DNA of 64,000 bases. Origin: Aselliscus stoliczkanus (lineage: Eukaryota > Chordata > Mammalia > Chiroptera > Hipposideridae). The notes beneath the pieces were generated by a model that was not told the origin of the DNA, ran no database searches, and saw nothing but the letters and a program-made list of their open reading frames with translations. Of this stretch, positions 26,779 to 38,898 are shown in pieces (the first letter of the stretch is position 1; every line of letters begins with the position of its first letter). Location of the stretch: positions 86,488,501 through 86,552,500 of the forward strand of contig CM066727.1 of NCBI GenBank assembly GCA_033961575.1, in the 5' to 3' direction. A program made the position numbers and the translations under genes.

Positions 26779-27390
26779 TTGATGAGGACCAGAAAGTCCC
26801 TCAGTGACCCTTGCTCAGTCGCCTTGGAAGCTGCATCGCCGATAGTGAAGCTTGTCCAGCACCAACCTGCCTGAGAACCTGCTCACACACAGGAGGAGCA
26901 CAGCTGAGTTTCAGGTGAGTGTCCTTTGAATTTGGTCCTTAGATAAAATCTCAGAGAAAGGAGACACTAGGAAGTCTAGGTAGTGATGTGGCTTTAGGCA
27001 GGCGGCAGGGTAGGGATCCTTCCACTTTCTTAGTATATCTCCGCAGAGAGACGGACTAGCTCTGTTTGTGTTTTGTATGAATAGCTCATCTTTACTGCAA
27101 GAGTAATTTCACAGGAAATGGACCTGAAACTGTGACTTGTGTGGGCTGGTGGGTGAACAGTTAGGGCAACTTGGTGGGTTTGGCTATGGGCATTTAAAGC
27201 CAAATTAATGGATTCGTTCAGAATTACTACAGATATATTCTGCGCTTTTCCCTTATGGTCACTAGGTCGCCTATGGACACTGGGATTTGTGTCTGTGTGA
27301 ATTTGAAAGATGTCTTTCAATTTACCCTCAGGTATTCCCCAAATCCATAGCTGAAAGAGAGGGACCTGAAGCTCCAAGGAGGTGTTTCTG

Positions 27391-30352
27391 ATGGCGGGTC
27401 GTAATCCACAGGGCGGACCCTGCAGGCTCTTAAACGCCCAGAAAGGGAAGAAGCAACAGAGGGCACCAGCAGCACCCAGAGCTCCCCCAGCAGAGAAGGA
27501 GGATCCCAGGGTAAGTGGAGGCTGGGCTCTCTCTGGGCCCGGGCGGGGCGGCATGGACCGCAGAGACAGGGCTTGGACAGGGTCAGTGCTGTGTCCATAA
27601 GTCATAAGTCAGTCGTCCCTTCCATCTGAGGATCGTCTGCCTTGGGACTCCTTCCCCAGGCAGACCGGTCCCTTCAGAGGTGGAGGAACAACCTCACTTG
27701 CTAGTTAGTGCCCTGTCCAGCCTGTTTTGTGTCCAGATCGTTCCGTTCGGGTCTCTGTTTTCACACTTGGACCTCCAATCCTTTCCCCCGCATTCCCTTC
27801 TAACTAAACTGGGCTTTGGGAAAAAACAGCCAGTCGTCAATCTCCTGGCACACAGCCAGCCCCATATTTCTGTCCCCTCTCCATAATCCACCTCTACATC
27901 CATGAATCTGTCTTCCTGTTCATTGGCGATTTGTGCTGACTCACTGACCTCCTCTTCGTCCTCCCCCACAGGTGAAGTGCAAGGACTGTGGAGCCTTTGG
28001 GCATAAGATGAGCAGCGTCAGATGCCCCATGAAGCATTGGCAAGGAGCCCTTGTCCCCCAGCCCCTGGGCTCCAACAAGATGAAGGAGAACCTGAAACCA
28101 TGGACTCCCTGGGACCTGCTGAACCCAGGGCCCTTTACCAGGGCTGAGAGACAGAAGGAGCCAAGTCCAAGGTGAGTATTGTGGGAGGCTGGAACCAATC
28201 ACTGGGCTGAAATCTATGGAGCCCTTGTCTCCTCATCTCGGCATTGAGTGCAGTGCCATCTTTAGGCAAGGAGAGGGGCATGGGAAGGGAGAGACAGGAG
28301 CCCAGTGTCCTCCAGGGCTCACATTCAGCACATAATTCTCCTGTAGAATCCCTGTTGGGGGTAGGAGATGGTGGGCCAGGGAACATCCAGTAGCTATGCA
28401 AATGACTGGCAGAAAGGCACTGGAGTGGAAATGAAAGTCCTCCCTGGAAAAAGTGGATGGGCCTATGGAGTGGGAGAAGAATCTGAGATGCGGGAAAGGC
28501 CATTTTGGAAAAGGCACTGCCTCCCTCTATCACAGCAAAAGTGGGAAAGGGCTCGGGCTGTTAGAAGGTTTGTGTGCATGGGCAATGGGTAATGGAGTGA
28601 CTTCCATTCACATGTTTTCTTCTGCAGGCAAGAAGAACAGCAGAGACAGGCTCTCCTCCAGAGATTTCCCAGGAGAGCCCAAGGGAGGCCCCAGCACAGT
28701 TGGAAGGAATCGACAGAATCCTGTGACTATGTGAGGGTGAGTGTCTCCATTTCCAGTCCCTTTCTTCTTTGGGATACCTGGAACTTGCCAGTGATTTTCT
28801 GCATGAGGAAATTGTAAAAATTCTATTCTGGCCCACGTAGTTTCTGTTAGTGAGACTTCAGATGTTTTTTTCCTTGAAATCTTTGTGTTTGTATGTATGT
28901 GCTTGTGTGCCCACAATGTGCTGGTGTAAGGTGTGGAAGGGATCTTATTTGATGCTTCTAAAACACAAGAGACCTATAGGGGAGAATAGGCATCATGAAA
29001 TACAGATCCCTACTCCCAGATTGCCCATCCAAACTCATCAGTCTGTCAAACTGCCTTTCAAAGAGCATGATTTGCATCCATTCCTCAGAAGAGTGTAAGA
29101 AAGGTTTTGTTCCCCTTGATTAACATGTCACATTTTGTAAGAACATCTCTGTTTTTGTTTCACTTCGTTTCATTTTGTTTTGTTCTACCTGATGTACAAA
29201 AGATTTGATGGGATTTTATTACTTCTTTTGTGCTGACCAGCACCGAGGTCAAGGAACTTATCATGCTGCAATTGATTGCTGGTATATTTTTTACAGTCCA
29301 AAACTGTTTCAAGAACATAGATGTTTTTCTTTGTGTCATTCTAATGTCTATGTATGTGACGGTGAACAATTTGTAACATGTAATCTCTGTGTTCTGCCCT
29401 CCCACAGCATCCAAACAGACCGATGCCCATCCACGCCACTAAGAGGAAATGTGTCCTGGACCACAACCTCACAAGTAGGTCACACCCTACCAGGAAGCAT
29501 GACATGACCCCCATGGTGTCTTCCACCAAAAGGCATGAATGGAGCATCTTACAACCTATTGGACTGAACAAAGGACAGCAAGTGACTCTCACTGGCACGC
29601 CTCACCCAGAATTCAAACACTTTGTCCAGGATCCTAGCCACATTGTCCAGCAGAGAGATAGCAGTGCCCATTTGGCCTCCCTTGGTGATCCCCAGGCTGC
29701 CTCTAAGCCACGTGGCCTGGGCCATGCCCTCATCCCTCAGGAACAAGCCAGATTTCCTGACATGAACTCATGCACCATCAGATACGGTGCTGCACACAGT
29801 TGGGGCCAGGACTCCAACCTCAGCATCAAAGCATCATGCAAGGGAGCTGCTGAGATCTCCATCGAGATGTGCCACAACCTCCAAAAGAAACCCAGACTCA
29901 GCCCATTCCAGACACCCCAGAAGAGCATGTGGAGACCAGATCTTGGGGTTTTCCCGACTCTCCATTCTCTAGCTGGTCCAACTAGAACCAGACCAGCAGT
30001 GGCACCTCAGGCGTCCGTGATGGCGCCTGCCCAGGAGCACAGCATTGCCTTCCAGCCACCATGCAAGGGCCCTCTCCTGAAGACTGTCCAGGCCTGTCAT
30101 GTGCCCCAGCCCTCACCACCTGATCACATTCCAGACCAGCCCCTCAGAATGGTCTTCACACGATCAGACACAGGCCAGTGGAGCTCCAGGTTCATAACAG
30201 CTCCATCACTCCCTCCTGCTCAGAAGTCAAGTTCTCCTGGTCAGAGCCCTCCCATCTCAGAGAAGTCAGAGGGTCATTGGACCCATGTCCCCTTGAGTGT
30301 CCTCTATGATGACCTTCGGGTTTCCTCTTCTGATGAGAGTGATGACCAGTGA
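27391..30352 (+). CDS. FAM90A: FAM90A family protein, copy 2 (457 aa, intact)
   Basis: Exons match copy 1: a 5'-UTR exon ending at 26914, then coding exons 27391-27510, 27972-28171, 28628-28736 and 29408-30352, all with GT-AG signals and kept phase. No stop or frameshift is seen. The zinc-knuckle-like C-X2-C-X4-H-X6-C (residues 43-58) and the acidic-serine C-terminus are unchanged. Exon 4 is identical to copy 1. Most protein differences fall in the first third of the last exon: MPIHAT for MPVHTT, SSTK for SPTK, GQQVT for GQRVT, GLGHALIPQ for GLGTIPQ (two extra residues), and DMNSCT for DVDSYT. FAM90A families are known to be duplicated in primates; this pair looks like a separate lineage-specific duplication. 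Biochemical role unknown. Confidence 0.92.
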
Positions 30353-30365
30353 GTCACCCCAAGAC

Positions 30366-30371
30366 AATAAA
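30366..30371 (+). terminator. FAM90A: Polyadenylation signal of FAM90A copy 2
   Basis: AATAAA 14 bp past the stop, in the same context as in copy 1. Confidence 0.7.
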
Positions 30372-31687
30372 GACTTGTCCTCCAGCCCGAGGTGACCTGG
30401 AGGTGACTGTTGAACTGGGGAGGGGAAGTCACCAGGAGCAGGCTGTTTTTGGTGAAGCAGTGATTCCCCATCTGTGCTGGGTGCACCAATGGGTTAGCCC
30501 CAGATCACGCTTGGGGACATATATGAGCAAACACTGCACCTTTTAGTAATGCAAGTTGAATTTATCTTTCAAATGGTACTTTTGTAGTGAACTGAAGTTT
30601 GGACTTAAGAAACAGGCATGTGAAGATTTTTTTTTTTTTTTCTCATTGTATAGGAAACTAAATCAACTTGCAGTAGTAGCTTTCAAATTCTAAGGCAAAT
30701 AGAAAGCCACATAATGACTGTATTTGGTGTGCAATTGTCTGCCTATGGGGCAACTGGATAAGGGCCCACCTGTGTGATCTGCATGTTTCCTGCAGTGCCT
30801 GTCCTGAGATGAGACTGTATGACTCCATGGAGATATTTCAGTGGAAATCATGACAGGCAGTCTTCCCATGGCTTTGTGCATTTTGGTTATGAAATATCAT
30901 ATTAGAATTTGTTTTATAGTTTTCTTTCTATGTTAATAAAAATCTGTGGAATCTGACCAGTTGTGTGCATGGTTTTTATTTGTGAGTGTTTCCAATCATT
31001 TTCAAAACAATGGTTATTCCTCAAAGCTTATCTAAGAGAGAGTTAAGGGGAGTTTGGTAGCACTGCTGGCTCATTAGAAATACAGGATCTTAGGCACACC
31101 CAGCTGGACTGAGTCAATATATGCATATTGACCGTATGCCCATGAATCTATGTAGGTGGAAGAGCTTTGTATTTTTGCTTAGTCTCTCCCTTTGGTCCAC
31201 ACTGGATTTGGTAGTGAGTTCTCAGAGACAGAGGGATTGCTAAATACCACTCCAAGAGAAACAAAGGTATTGTATCTTCTTAGAGGTCTGGGCATTGGGC
31301 TCCTCCAGGGCACCCAGGTGATCGGAAGGGGCCACCACGTTGGAGAACGACTGGCGGTGCCAGTCAAATTTCCACGTCAGTCACATGCTCCCTCCATTCT
31401 GTCACATAGGAAAAGCTCTGACTGGTGTCAGGACAATCCTTATGATGACATAGAAGTTTGTGGTGTATCGAACAGCGTATGTGGTCATTTCAAGTTCTAT
31501 ACATACATAACTTTAAATTTTTAGTGTGGTTGATAGTACAAACTAGTTTTTGATTGGCATTAAATCTTGGTTCTTCCAAGCATTTATTTGCGATATGTGC
31601 TATAGAATTTAGACTGTGAGTTTACAACAGACATAATAAATACCTAAGTTCAATTTAACAAGTGTTCTAATGGTAATTATTTATCAG

Positions 31688-31790
31688 GTGAATGCAGAAT
31701 ACTGACACAAGGGTCATGTGACATATATACAGTATTAACTAAGGCCGTGGAAGCCCTGCAGCAAAGGCCTCTCTCATATGTAACACATTG
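31688..31790 (+). pseudogene. COG6 pseudogene: COG6 pseudogene exon (ECRILTQ segment), unit 2
   Basis: Same exon as 19122-19224. Acceptor TTATCAG is intact, the donor has changed to GCGATT. It shares the one-base deletion with unit 1. It lies about 1.3 kb behind FAM90A copy 2 and is in line with the remaining COG6 exons. Confidence 0.88.
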
Positions 31791-32849
31791 GCGATTTTTT
31801 TCTTAGTTGAAAAAATACCCCTGCTCTTTCTTAGATAATTTACATTATCATTCAGCATTATCAAACACAGATGTTTAAGTGATAGTTATAATAATTTACA
31901 TTGATGTTTTCACCTTGTATTATATTGTATCATTGCTACCATCAGTTGATTTGCATATTATATAAAATTCCGGGACTCTTAAATTTATTAGAGGTTCAGA
32001 GGCTTTCCCTCAATCTATCATATTACTACATACCTTGGAATACAATTCGAACTTTGTAGCAACCCTATTCTGGAGAGAAGGAGGTCAAATAGAGGACCGA
32101 GAAATATAATTTCCAAGAGATGCAGAAAGAAAAATTTAAATCAGCATTCTATTAATAAGATTCAAGAAAATAAAGGTCCATATTTTTGATCCTGTAAGTT
32201 TTGCCATGTGATAGTGTTTTGTGTAAGAACATTATTAACTTGTTTCCATATTGTTTATTATTCACATTTTAATTTTATTATTTTATTTCTCATATAAAAT
32301 AAAAAGAAATATACATTTTTAAATTTTAATGCCTGGAAAAATGTGAAAATGGGGAGACCAAGTCATAATTCAGGAAATGGAATGGCAGGGGATTTCTCCC
32401 AGGCATTGAACTTTGCTCTGAATTATGGCGTTCAGCTGCTAGGCACATTTGTAGAGGAGTTCCCCATTACTCTGCTTTCTGGTTGGAACATTAGTGTGGT
32501 AAGCTTCTAGAACACACATGCTGAGACAGCTGTGTAGAAATAACATTCTAGTGCTACTTACTGAGTACTTACTATATGTTAAGCAGAGTTGTAAGTGCTA
32601 GAGACACAACATCAGTATAACACTGCCCTCAAATTGCTTTATTTTATGGAAACAGATATAAATACATCCATTTTAATGAGTATATGAACTGCTATTCTAC
32701 AGGTCATGTCTCACGTGCTATGCAGCTCAAGTATTCCATGGTAAGAGAAATGGATGAAAATAAGGCAAGTTTCTTCTGGGAAGCAGGTAATTCGAGTTCT
32801 GAAGGTTGAAGAGGCATTTTCCAGGAAGGAAAGGCGGATAATATATATT

Positions 32850-33005
32850 TAGGTACGGGATGTAGAGGTCAGCATAGTGAAGATAGTTGATGGTATTGTA
32901 ACAGCTATATACAATGTTAGAGGGGTAGTAGATTGAATGATTATCACTTTGTGAGGGGTGTAAATGATAGTGCATTGCTTTGTACACCTGAAACTAATTT
33001 TAAAA
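32850..33005 (+). mobile_element. LINE-1 3' end
   Basis: 'ttgatggtattgtaacagct', 'atcactttgtgaggggtgta' and 'tttgtacacctgaaactaat' match the L1 3'-UTR ends at 22579, 41345 (reverse) and 50080 (reverse). Confidence 0.7.
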
Positions 33006-33414
33006 AGAGAACACGCGCCGTTGAGCAATTGGTTGCAAAAGCTTGCACTGGCTATTGGGTTAGTAGTAAGAGCCGGATCACAACAGCACTACATGTTGTG
33101 CATGTACATATTGTCAGCTAATGTTCAATATGGACCAGGAGCTCAGCAGAGTAAAGCTACTTAGAAATGTCTTTCCTAGCCTCTTCACATTAAGGTACTG
33201 GTGTTTGAGTATAAGTACTTAAACCATTCAGAGTTGGATTTTAATAAAGCGTTACATTGTCAACAGGTTCATATTTGTTCACAAGGTTAATCTTTTTCTT
33301 TCTTTCTTTTTTTTTAATGCCTTTTGTGTGTTGTGGATGTTTGAAAAGGTCAACTGACTTCTGCCATGTAAATATATTTTCACTAATTTTGTTTTTTGAT
33401 CGACACTTGGAAAA

Positions 33415-33625
33415 GAGCAATATTGCATGATGACTTAGAAGGTGGGTTCTGAGTTATATTTTTGACAAATCTCTGCACCCTTAGAAGCTCTGTTTCCTTA
33501 GCTTTAAAATTCACATAAAAATAGTGCCTATGTTACAGGGTTCTTGTAAAGGTTAAATTCGATTGTTCACATGAGGTATTTAACTCAAAGCTTTGCTCAT
33601 CACTATATATTACCTATTACTTTTA
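33415..33625 (+). repeat. MIR SINE
   Basis: A full-length-like MIR order: 'gacaaatctctgcaccctta', 'ctctgtttccttagctttaa', 'aaatagtgcctatgttacag', 'ggttcttgtaaaggttaaat'. Confidence 0.75.
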
Positions 33626-34549
33626 TTTTGAAAAGAGATATACTGGAAAGTGGTCAACTAAAGAGGAGTGTACTTGTATTTAAGGTCTACATGATAGCCA
33701 GGCAAAAGCTTGAAAGACCAAGGATAGAACTATAATCAACAGGAGAAAAGGTTTATTCCTGAAGGGCACATGCCAGGGAATAGGGAGGCAATAGAGCAGT
33801 TTGGAAGACTAAGAGGCATTTGGAAGATGAGTGGGGAAGGAGGATCTTAAGACCAGCTGATCACCATAAGATGATTGCTAAAAATGAGAAAATTGGTCTT
33901 TCATTAAGTAATCACCTGTTTTCAAAGTGGTGGCTTTTTAAATATTTAGCAAAAACTTAATGTATCACGTTAACCACGAGATGGCACTATATGAACTTTA
34001 TTTAAGCAATGTGGAATAGCTTCATTGTTCACTATTGTGTCTCAGATGTAGGTATCATGTACAAGAAAAATGTCAATTATTGAAGTCTTTGGGGAAAGTT
34101 GCCACACTCAGCTTTTATTAGATAGTATATAACTGGAATTCGAATGCATTATTAACTTCTGATAAATCAAGTATAGAAATTTCTTCAAAAATAAATTTAT
34201 TATAAATGGAAATGAAAAAAATGATATCTTCTTTTCTTTGGTAAACATTTAGAATATAAATTATTAAAGAATGTAGTAATATGTACAACACTAATTTTTC
34301 TTCATTCTTTACGTATTCATTACATTTCTTAGAGAGGCTTCAACACTATTCTTTTATCTTTTGTTTATGACCAAAACTTTACATATTTTAATTTGGTTTT
34401 TGACCAGAATGTTTCTTTTTTTACTGTAGCTAAATATAATAAAAAATGGAGACTTTAATTTTTTATTTTATTAGAGGCACTTAAGGATAATTTAAATAAT
34501 TTTACCATTCTGTATTTTGAATTTTTGACCTTTGTTGGAAAAGAATCTG

Positions 34550-34554
<5 letters not shown>

Positions 34555-34586
<32 letters not shown>

Positions 34587-34674
34587 AGTGTCACTGGCCC
34601 TCATATGTGGGATCCGAACCGGGGCCGCTGGCATCCCAAGCCAGCTCTTAACCACCGTGCCACTCGGCCGGCCC
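34555..34674 (-). mobile_element. Young tRNA-derived SINE, antisense
   Basis: Perfect target duplication AAGAATCTGTCTTT on both sides (34541-34554 and 34675-34688). The reverse complement reads GGGCCGGCCGAGTGGCACGG to 'gacactgccctc' and a long A tail (over 25). Confidence 0.93.
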
Positions 34675-36541
34675 AAGAATCTGTCTTTGATCAAATAAAT
34701 TTTCTTCTGTCTCTGGGAAGAGATGTTTCATGTCTACAAATATCATTGAAGGTTTATTGTAGCTCATACTGTTCCTGCATCTAATTGTATGTTATTGCAG
34801 TTGGATTAATATTAATGTTTATTGATATTTCATAGTATACAAATTAAATTCCACTATTTGCCAGGCTTGGTAACTCCTCCCTTCCCCACCATTTAAAATG
34901 CCAGTGGTTTCTAATATAACTTTTGGTCACAGTGAACAGTCCTAGAAACAGAAGTTACATTGTTTCCTTCTATTGTGGTGGGTCTGTTCCTAAGAGTGAG
35001 GATTAGTTTTACATATTTTAAAAATTGGAAGTTTGTGAATTTTGTTCTGTGATAGCCATTTTATTAAAAGTCATTTCATAGGATTGGTGATTATTTAAAG
35101 GAATGCATTTTTTACACTAAACATTTATAATTTGAGAACATGAGATTAAAAACAGGGGTAAACATTTTGGTTCTAATTTGCTTTGAAAACATAGAAAGTG
35201 AATGCAAGGCAATTGTGCAGTTTAGCAAAACTTAACTTGATATTGTGTTTTCATCTTGACATATTGCAGGGATTTCAAAATCATTTCCATTTAACTGAAA
35301 ACAAACACATAGAAAAAAAAACCATGATCTGGTTACTAGTGAACAGTCCTTTAAAAAGGTCAAATTCCTAAAAATGTACAGTTATTGACCACTTTATTAT
35401 CCATTCCCTTTTATTTAAAAATATTCCCTCTTCTAGCTTGTGTTTTAAAAACTGGATTTTTTTATTAAATCAGTAGCATATTAAAGAAAGCAGTATAGCC
35501 TAAGAAGTTATTTCTTTGAACACCTTTGAGAAATTTTGGCAACTTTTATTTATATGTACAGTAATGACATACTGCTTAATATTTAGTCTGTTACAATACT
35601 GTTTAGAGATTTAAAAGTTAATAGGTCTAAAGCCTGCTGCCACTGAACTGTGAAAAAATATTTTGTTTACCTGTATACTTTAAAATAGAAAGAACTTTCA
35701 ATTGGGACAGGTTTAAGGAATAGTGGAGATAATGGGAAACAAAAGGTGATTTTCGTCAAAGAAATGGACATTTGTGGTAACTCTGGGCCATCCTACAATT
35801 TCACCCCAAATTGTCTGGTCCCTTGGTTCAAAGCTTCCCTCCCCTAAAGATTTCCTCACCTTGGAAAACCTTTTTTTTTTCCTTTTCAACCACAGCAGAT
35901 GATGTCTAAATATATGTAGAAGGAAATTATTTGCTTTGTATGCCTAAGTGCTCAATAAATTGAAGAAACATGATATGTCTAACATTGGAGTCAAAATAAG
36001 CTTTGAAATACGCTTGCTATGTTCTGGGAAAATATTGGTGGTAAACTGTGATATGTTTAAAGAAGAGGTTTCTTTTTTTTTAATGTAGAAGGAAAATTGT
36101 TATTGAGGGGATTACAGAGTTGTAATTAACCTCTGAGAACTAGATATTATGACCTTATGTGAACAGCAGAGCATCATGGGTTGGACTAGGAGGGTACTGA
36201 AACCTGACAAGTACAGGATTTCCACCTTACCTTGATTTTTACTTTTATCAAATCCACTGCTTTTTAATTTTTTATTGCTACTGTCCCTGTGAATGATCCT
36301 AAATCCCAGCATTCTTTCTTACGATGAGTGACAATATGTACTTTTAGATAGAATTTTTCTTGTGTTAACTTATTTCACATTTTTTTTGTTGTTGTTTAAA
36401 AACATTATTCCTTGAGGGAGTGTGAAAAGAAGTTTTAGATGTCTTGTTTATCTTAGAAATTGCATAAATAGTGTGATATAACCATTAAGAAGAAAAAATA
36501 ACTATTTTTCATATAACTTGTTTCTTCTATATATTCCTTAG

Positions 36542-36644
36542 TTGAATTTGGAACACCCAGAAGAAGTATGGTCATCTGTGTACTTACTGATTGATGCTCT
36601 TACAAGAGGGTGCCCATTGAAATGCATTCCTATGACCCTCTGAG
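36542..36644 (+). pseudogene. COG6 pseudogene: COG6 pseudogene exon (EFGTPRRS segment)
   Basis: Both ends read in the same frame (EFGTPRRSM ... PIEMHSYDPLR), matching human EFGTARRS ... PIEMHSHDPLR. The middle (IDALTRG) is in another frame behind a TGA, and the glycine-rich GGPGGTP part is deleted. Donor GTACAG. Confidence 0.88.
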
Positions 36645-36733
36645 GTACAGAAATCAGACAATATTGAAGTATTTGATGTTTTTCTGAAGGAAATATTTAT
36701 TAACAGTTAGGTTTTTGGTTTTTTTTACATTAG

Positions 36734-36825
36734 ATATGTAGGAGATACGTTGGCTTGGCTCCATCAAACTACTGCTTTTGAAAAAGAACACCTTGAAGCA
36801 CTCTTAAAACATGTGCCTATACCAG
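36734..36825 (+). pseudogene. COG6 pseudogene: COG6 pseudogene exon ([11 protein letters not shown] segment)
   Basis: Encodes [20 protein letters not shown] then EALLKHV with no stop; human has [20 protein letters not shown]. Acceptor ACATTAG, donor GTGGGT. The preceding intron is only 89 bp. Confidence 0.92.
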
Positions 36826-36974
36826 GTGGGTCCTCTGATTCTTATTGTTAATGACTAAATATAGAAAACACTACAAGGCTCCTCTGTTTCTATTCTTATT
36901 GTTGTCTTTTTCATGGAGATAAATTCTTCACACCTACAAAGTACAATAAGCATCTATGCCACATTGAATATAGT

Positions 36975-37110
36975 CGCCATTTATTGAGTGCTTATTATGT
37001 GCCAGGGACTGTTCCAAGCACTTGATATCTGAGCCATTACTCCCATCACTATTTTCAAGCTCTGCCAGTGGTTTTTTTCTCTATTGTTATCACCATTTAA
37101 TTTCCAGTTA
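36975..37110 (-). repeat. MIR-like remnant
   Basis: 'attgagtgcttattatgtgc' with 'cagggactgttccaagcact' is the reverse complement of the MIR 3' end. Confidence 0.6.
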
Positions 37111-37383
37111 GTAGTTGCTGTCAGAACTTCTTCCGTCTTTTTTACCCTTTTTACTTTCTTGTTTTTGTTTCTTTTATCTCCTGTTATTTTTTTCTATGAC
37201 TATTGGCTTTTGCTGAAAATGATCGGCCTCTTATTTAATCTTCATAAGACAGTGTGGCAAACTAACTAGTCTTAGTGTATCATACACAAATCTCCTGGTT
37301 TTTCAGCCTTTCTCTGTTGTTTTCATTGAAGCTGAAAGAAGGCCACTTTTCTAAAAATCTTTGTGTGTGTGAAAACAGATGAG

Positions 37384-37480
37384 TGTTTTTCATTTTCGCC
37401 TTTCTTTTTTCCTCTCTCGCTTCCCTCTTTTTCCTTCCTTTTTCCCCTCCCTCTCTTCCTTTCTCACTTTCTTTCTCAAG
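37384..37480. repeat. Pyrimidine-rich tract
   Basis: About 100 bp of nearly pure C/T on the + strand, in the COG6 pseudogene intron. Low complexity; no gene. Confidence 0.8.
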
Positions 37481-38806
37481 GGAGTTGGAATAAAGAGCAT
37501 TTTCTTGATGCTTGAAAATTCTGGAAGGCAGGCTGCCAGATAGTGAAGATGGTGTTATGAATCTACTAAGGAAAAGCTATCTGTTTACAATTAATATTAC
37601 TTCTATTTTCCCCCTAGTAATTATATTAAAGTTCAGAGACCATCACATTTTATATAATATATAATTAAATTCCTATTGAAGCCTTGGATTTAGAAAGAAA
37701 TTATAATATGAAACTTACGGTTTGCAAATTCAAATACTACTTATTATTGATAATATTGTGATAGTTAGCTGGATTAATACCTTATGCCAACAGATGTACC
37801 AGCTTTATAAATATATTAATGTAAAGGTCAATTAATTTCTATAATCTAAGAGGTTTTTGTTTGCTTATTCATATACAAACACTTATAAAATCTTATTTTA
37901 GCAAATCACATTTGTTGGCATTATGACATATTCCAAAATCTAAGTACAGAGCAACTTCAACTTTCAAAAGCATTTCTTTAATATCTGTTGTATATGGACT
38001 GTTCTGCCAGATGCCGCAGAGATGTAAAAGAAGCAGAAAACACAATGTCTATGTTTAGAATCTAGTTAGAAATAAGACACAATGTAAGCAACAATTTAAG
38101 AATAGATATAATGCAATGTGTAAATAAGCAAATATCAGTGTGGTTTAGATTATATTCATTAATTAGGAAATATAAAGGTCAGTAAGGGATGGAATTTAAT
38201 TAGAAAAGATTCCTAGTAGTTAATCTTGAGACAGATCAAGTTAATCTTGAACTAGATCTGATAATGCCCCAGTAGTCTTATAATTAGACAAATATGTTGG
38301 TGCTAATTTAAAATTTGTCTGCTTTCCTATTCTCTAATTACTATAAAAAGAAACTGGCTATAATAGTTTAAAGATACTGTTCTCTTATTTTTATCCTGAC
38401 TATTTGGTGAGAGAGCAGTACATTTTCACTGAGAATCTGATTTTAAGAATGTAACAGTTGCTTTGCAATTTTGTGCTGAATTAAATTCCATTATATACTA
38501 GTAAAAAAAAACAAAACCCTCAAAACAATCTCATTGTTATATTATTTCTGGTAACAACTACCTTGAGCCAAATTCTGTAGGTAAGGGATCATTTTTATTT
38601 TTGTTTTGGAGAGTATATGTATGTTAAAATGTGTCTGTTATTTTATAATCCACTGTGATTTAACATTTAGAAATTATTTAGAAGGAATTTTGTGATTTCT
38701 GCAATAATAAAATTTTATCGTTTTAATGCTATTTATAACACATGATTAATGAAGAAAAGTTATGCTTTTAACAAAAGTTTAATATTTTTCTCAAATGTTT
38801 TAATAG

Positions 38807-38898
38807 GTTCAAATTGAACAAGTCATAGTTGCTGAACCTGGGGTAGTTTTATTACATAAAATTTCTAGCCTCCTTAAATTTTACCGTCATACAATCAG
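38807..38898 (+). pseudogene. COG6 pseudogene: COG6 pseudogene exon ([10 protein letters not shown] segment)
   Basis: Encodes [20 protein letters not shown] then [10 protein letters not shown], against human [20 protein letters not shown]. Open reading frame, acceptor AATAG and donor GTAAGT intact. Confidence 0.93.

Larger units (their letters stand above)
19680..32110 (+). repeat. Tandem segmental duplication, unit 2
   Basis: Direct copy of unit 1, abutting it without a spacer. It carries FAM90A copy 2 and a COG6 exon (31688-31790). Private insertions are a nested L1/SINE block (about 20,400-21,636) and an L1 with extra 3' sequence (22,579-24,333). By eye, identity with unit 1 is about 89% in the left flank, about 99% from about 25,400 to 28,740, about 94-98% to about 30,600, then about 90%. 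Confidence 0.92.
32112..36540. other. COG6 pseudogene intron, repeats
   Basis: AT-rich intronic DNA. It holds an L1 3' end (32850-33005), a MIR (33415-33625) and an antisense SINE (34555-34674). No additional gene is supported. Confidence 0.6.
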
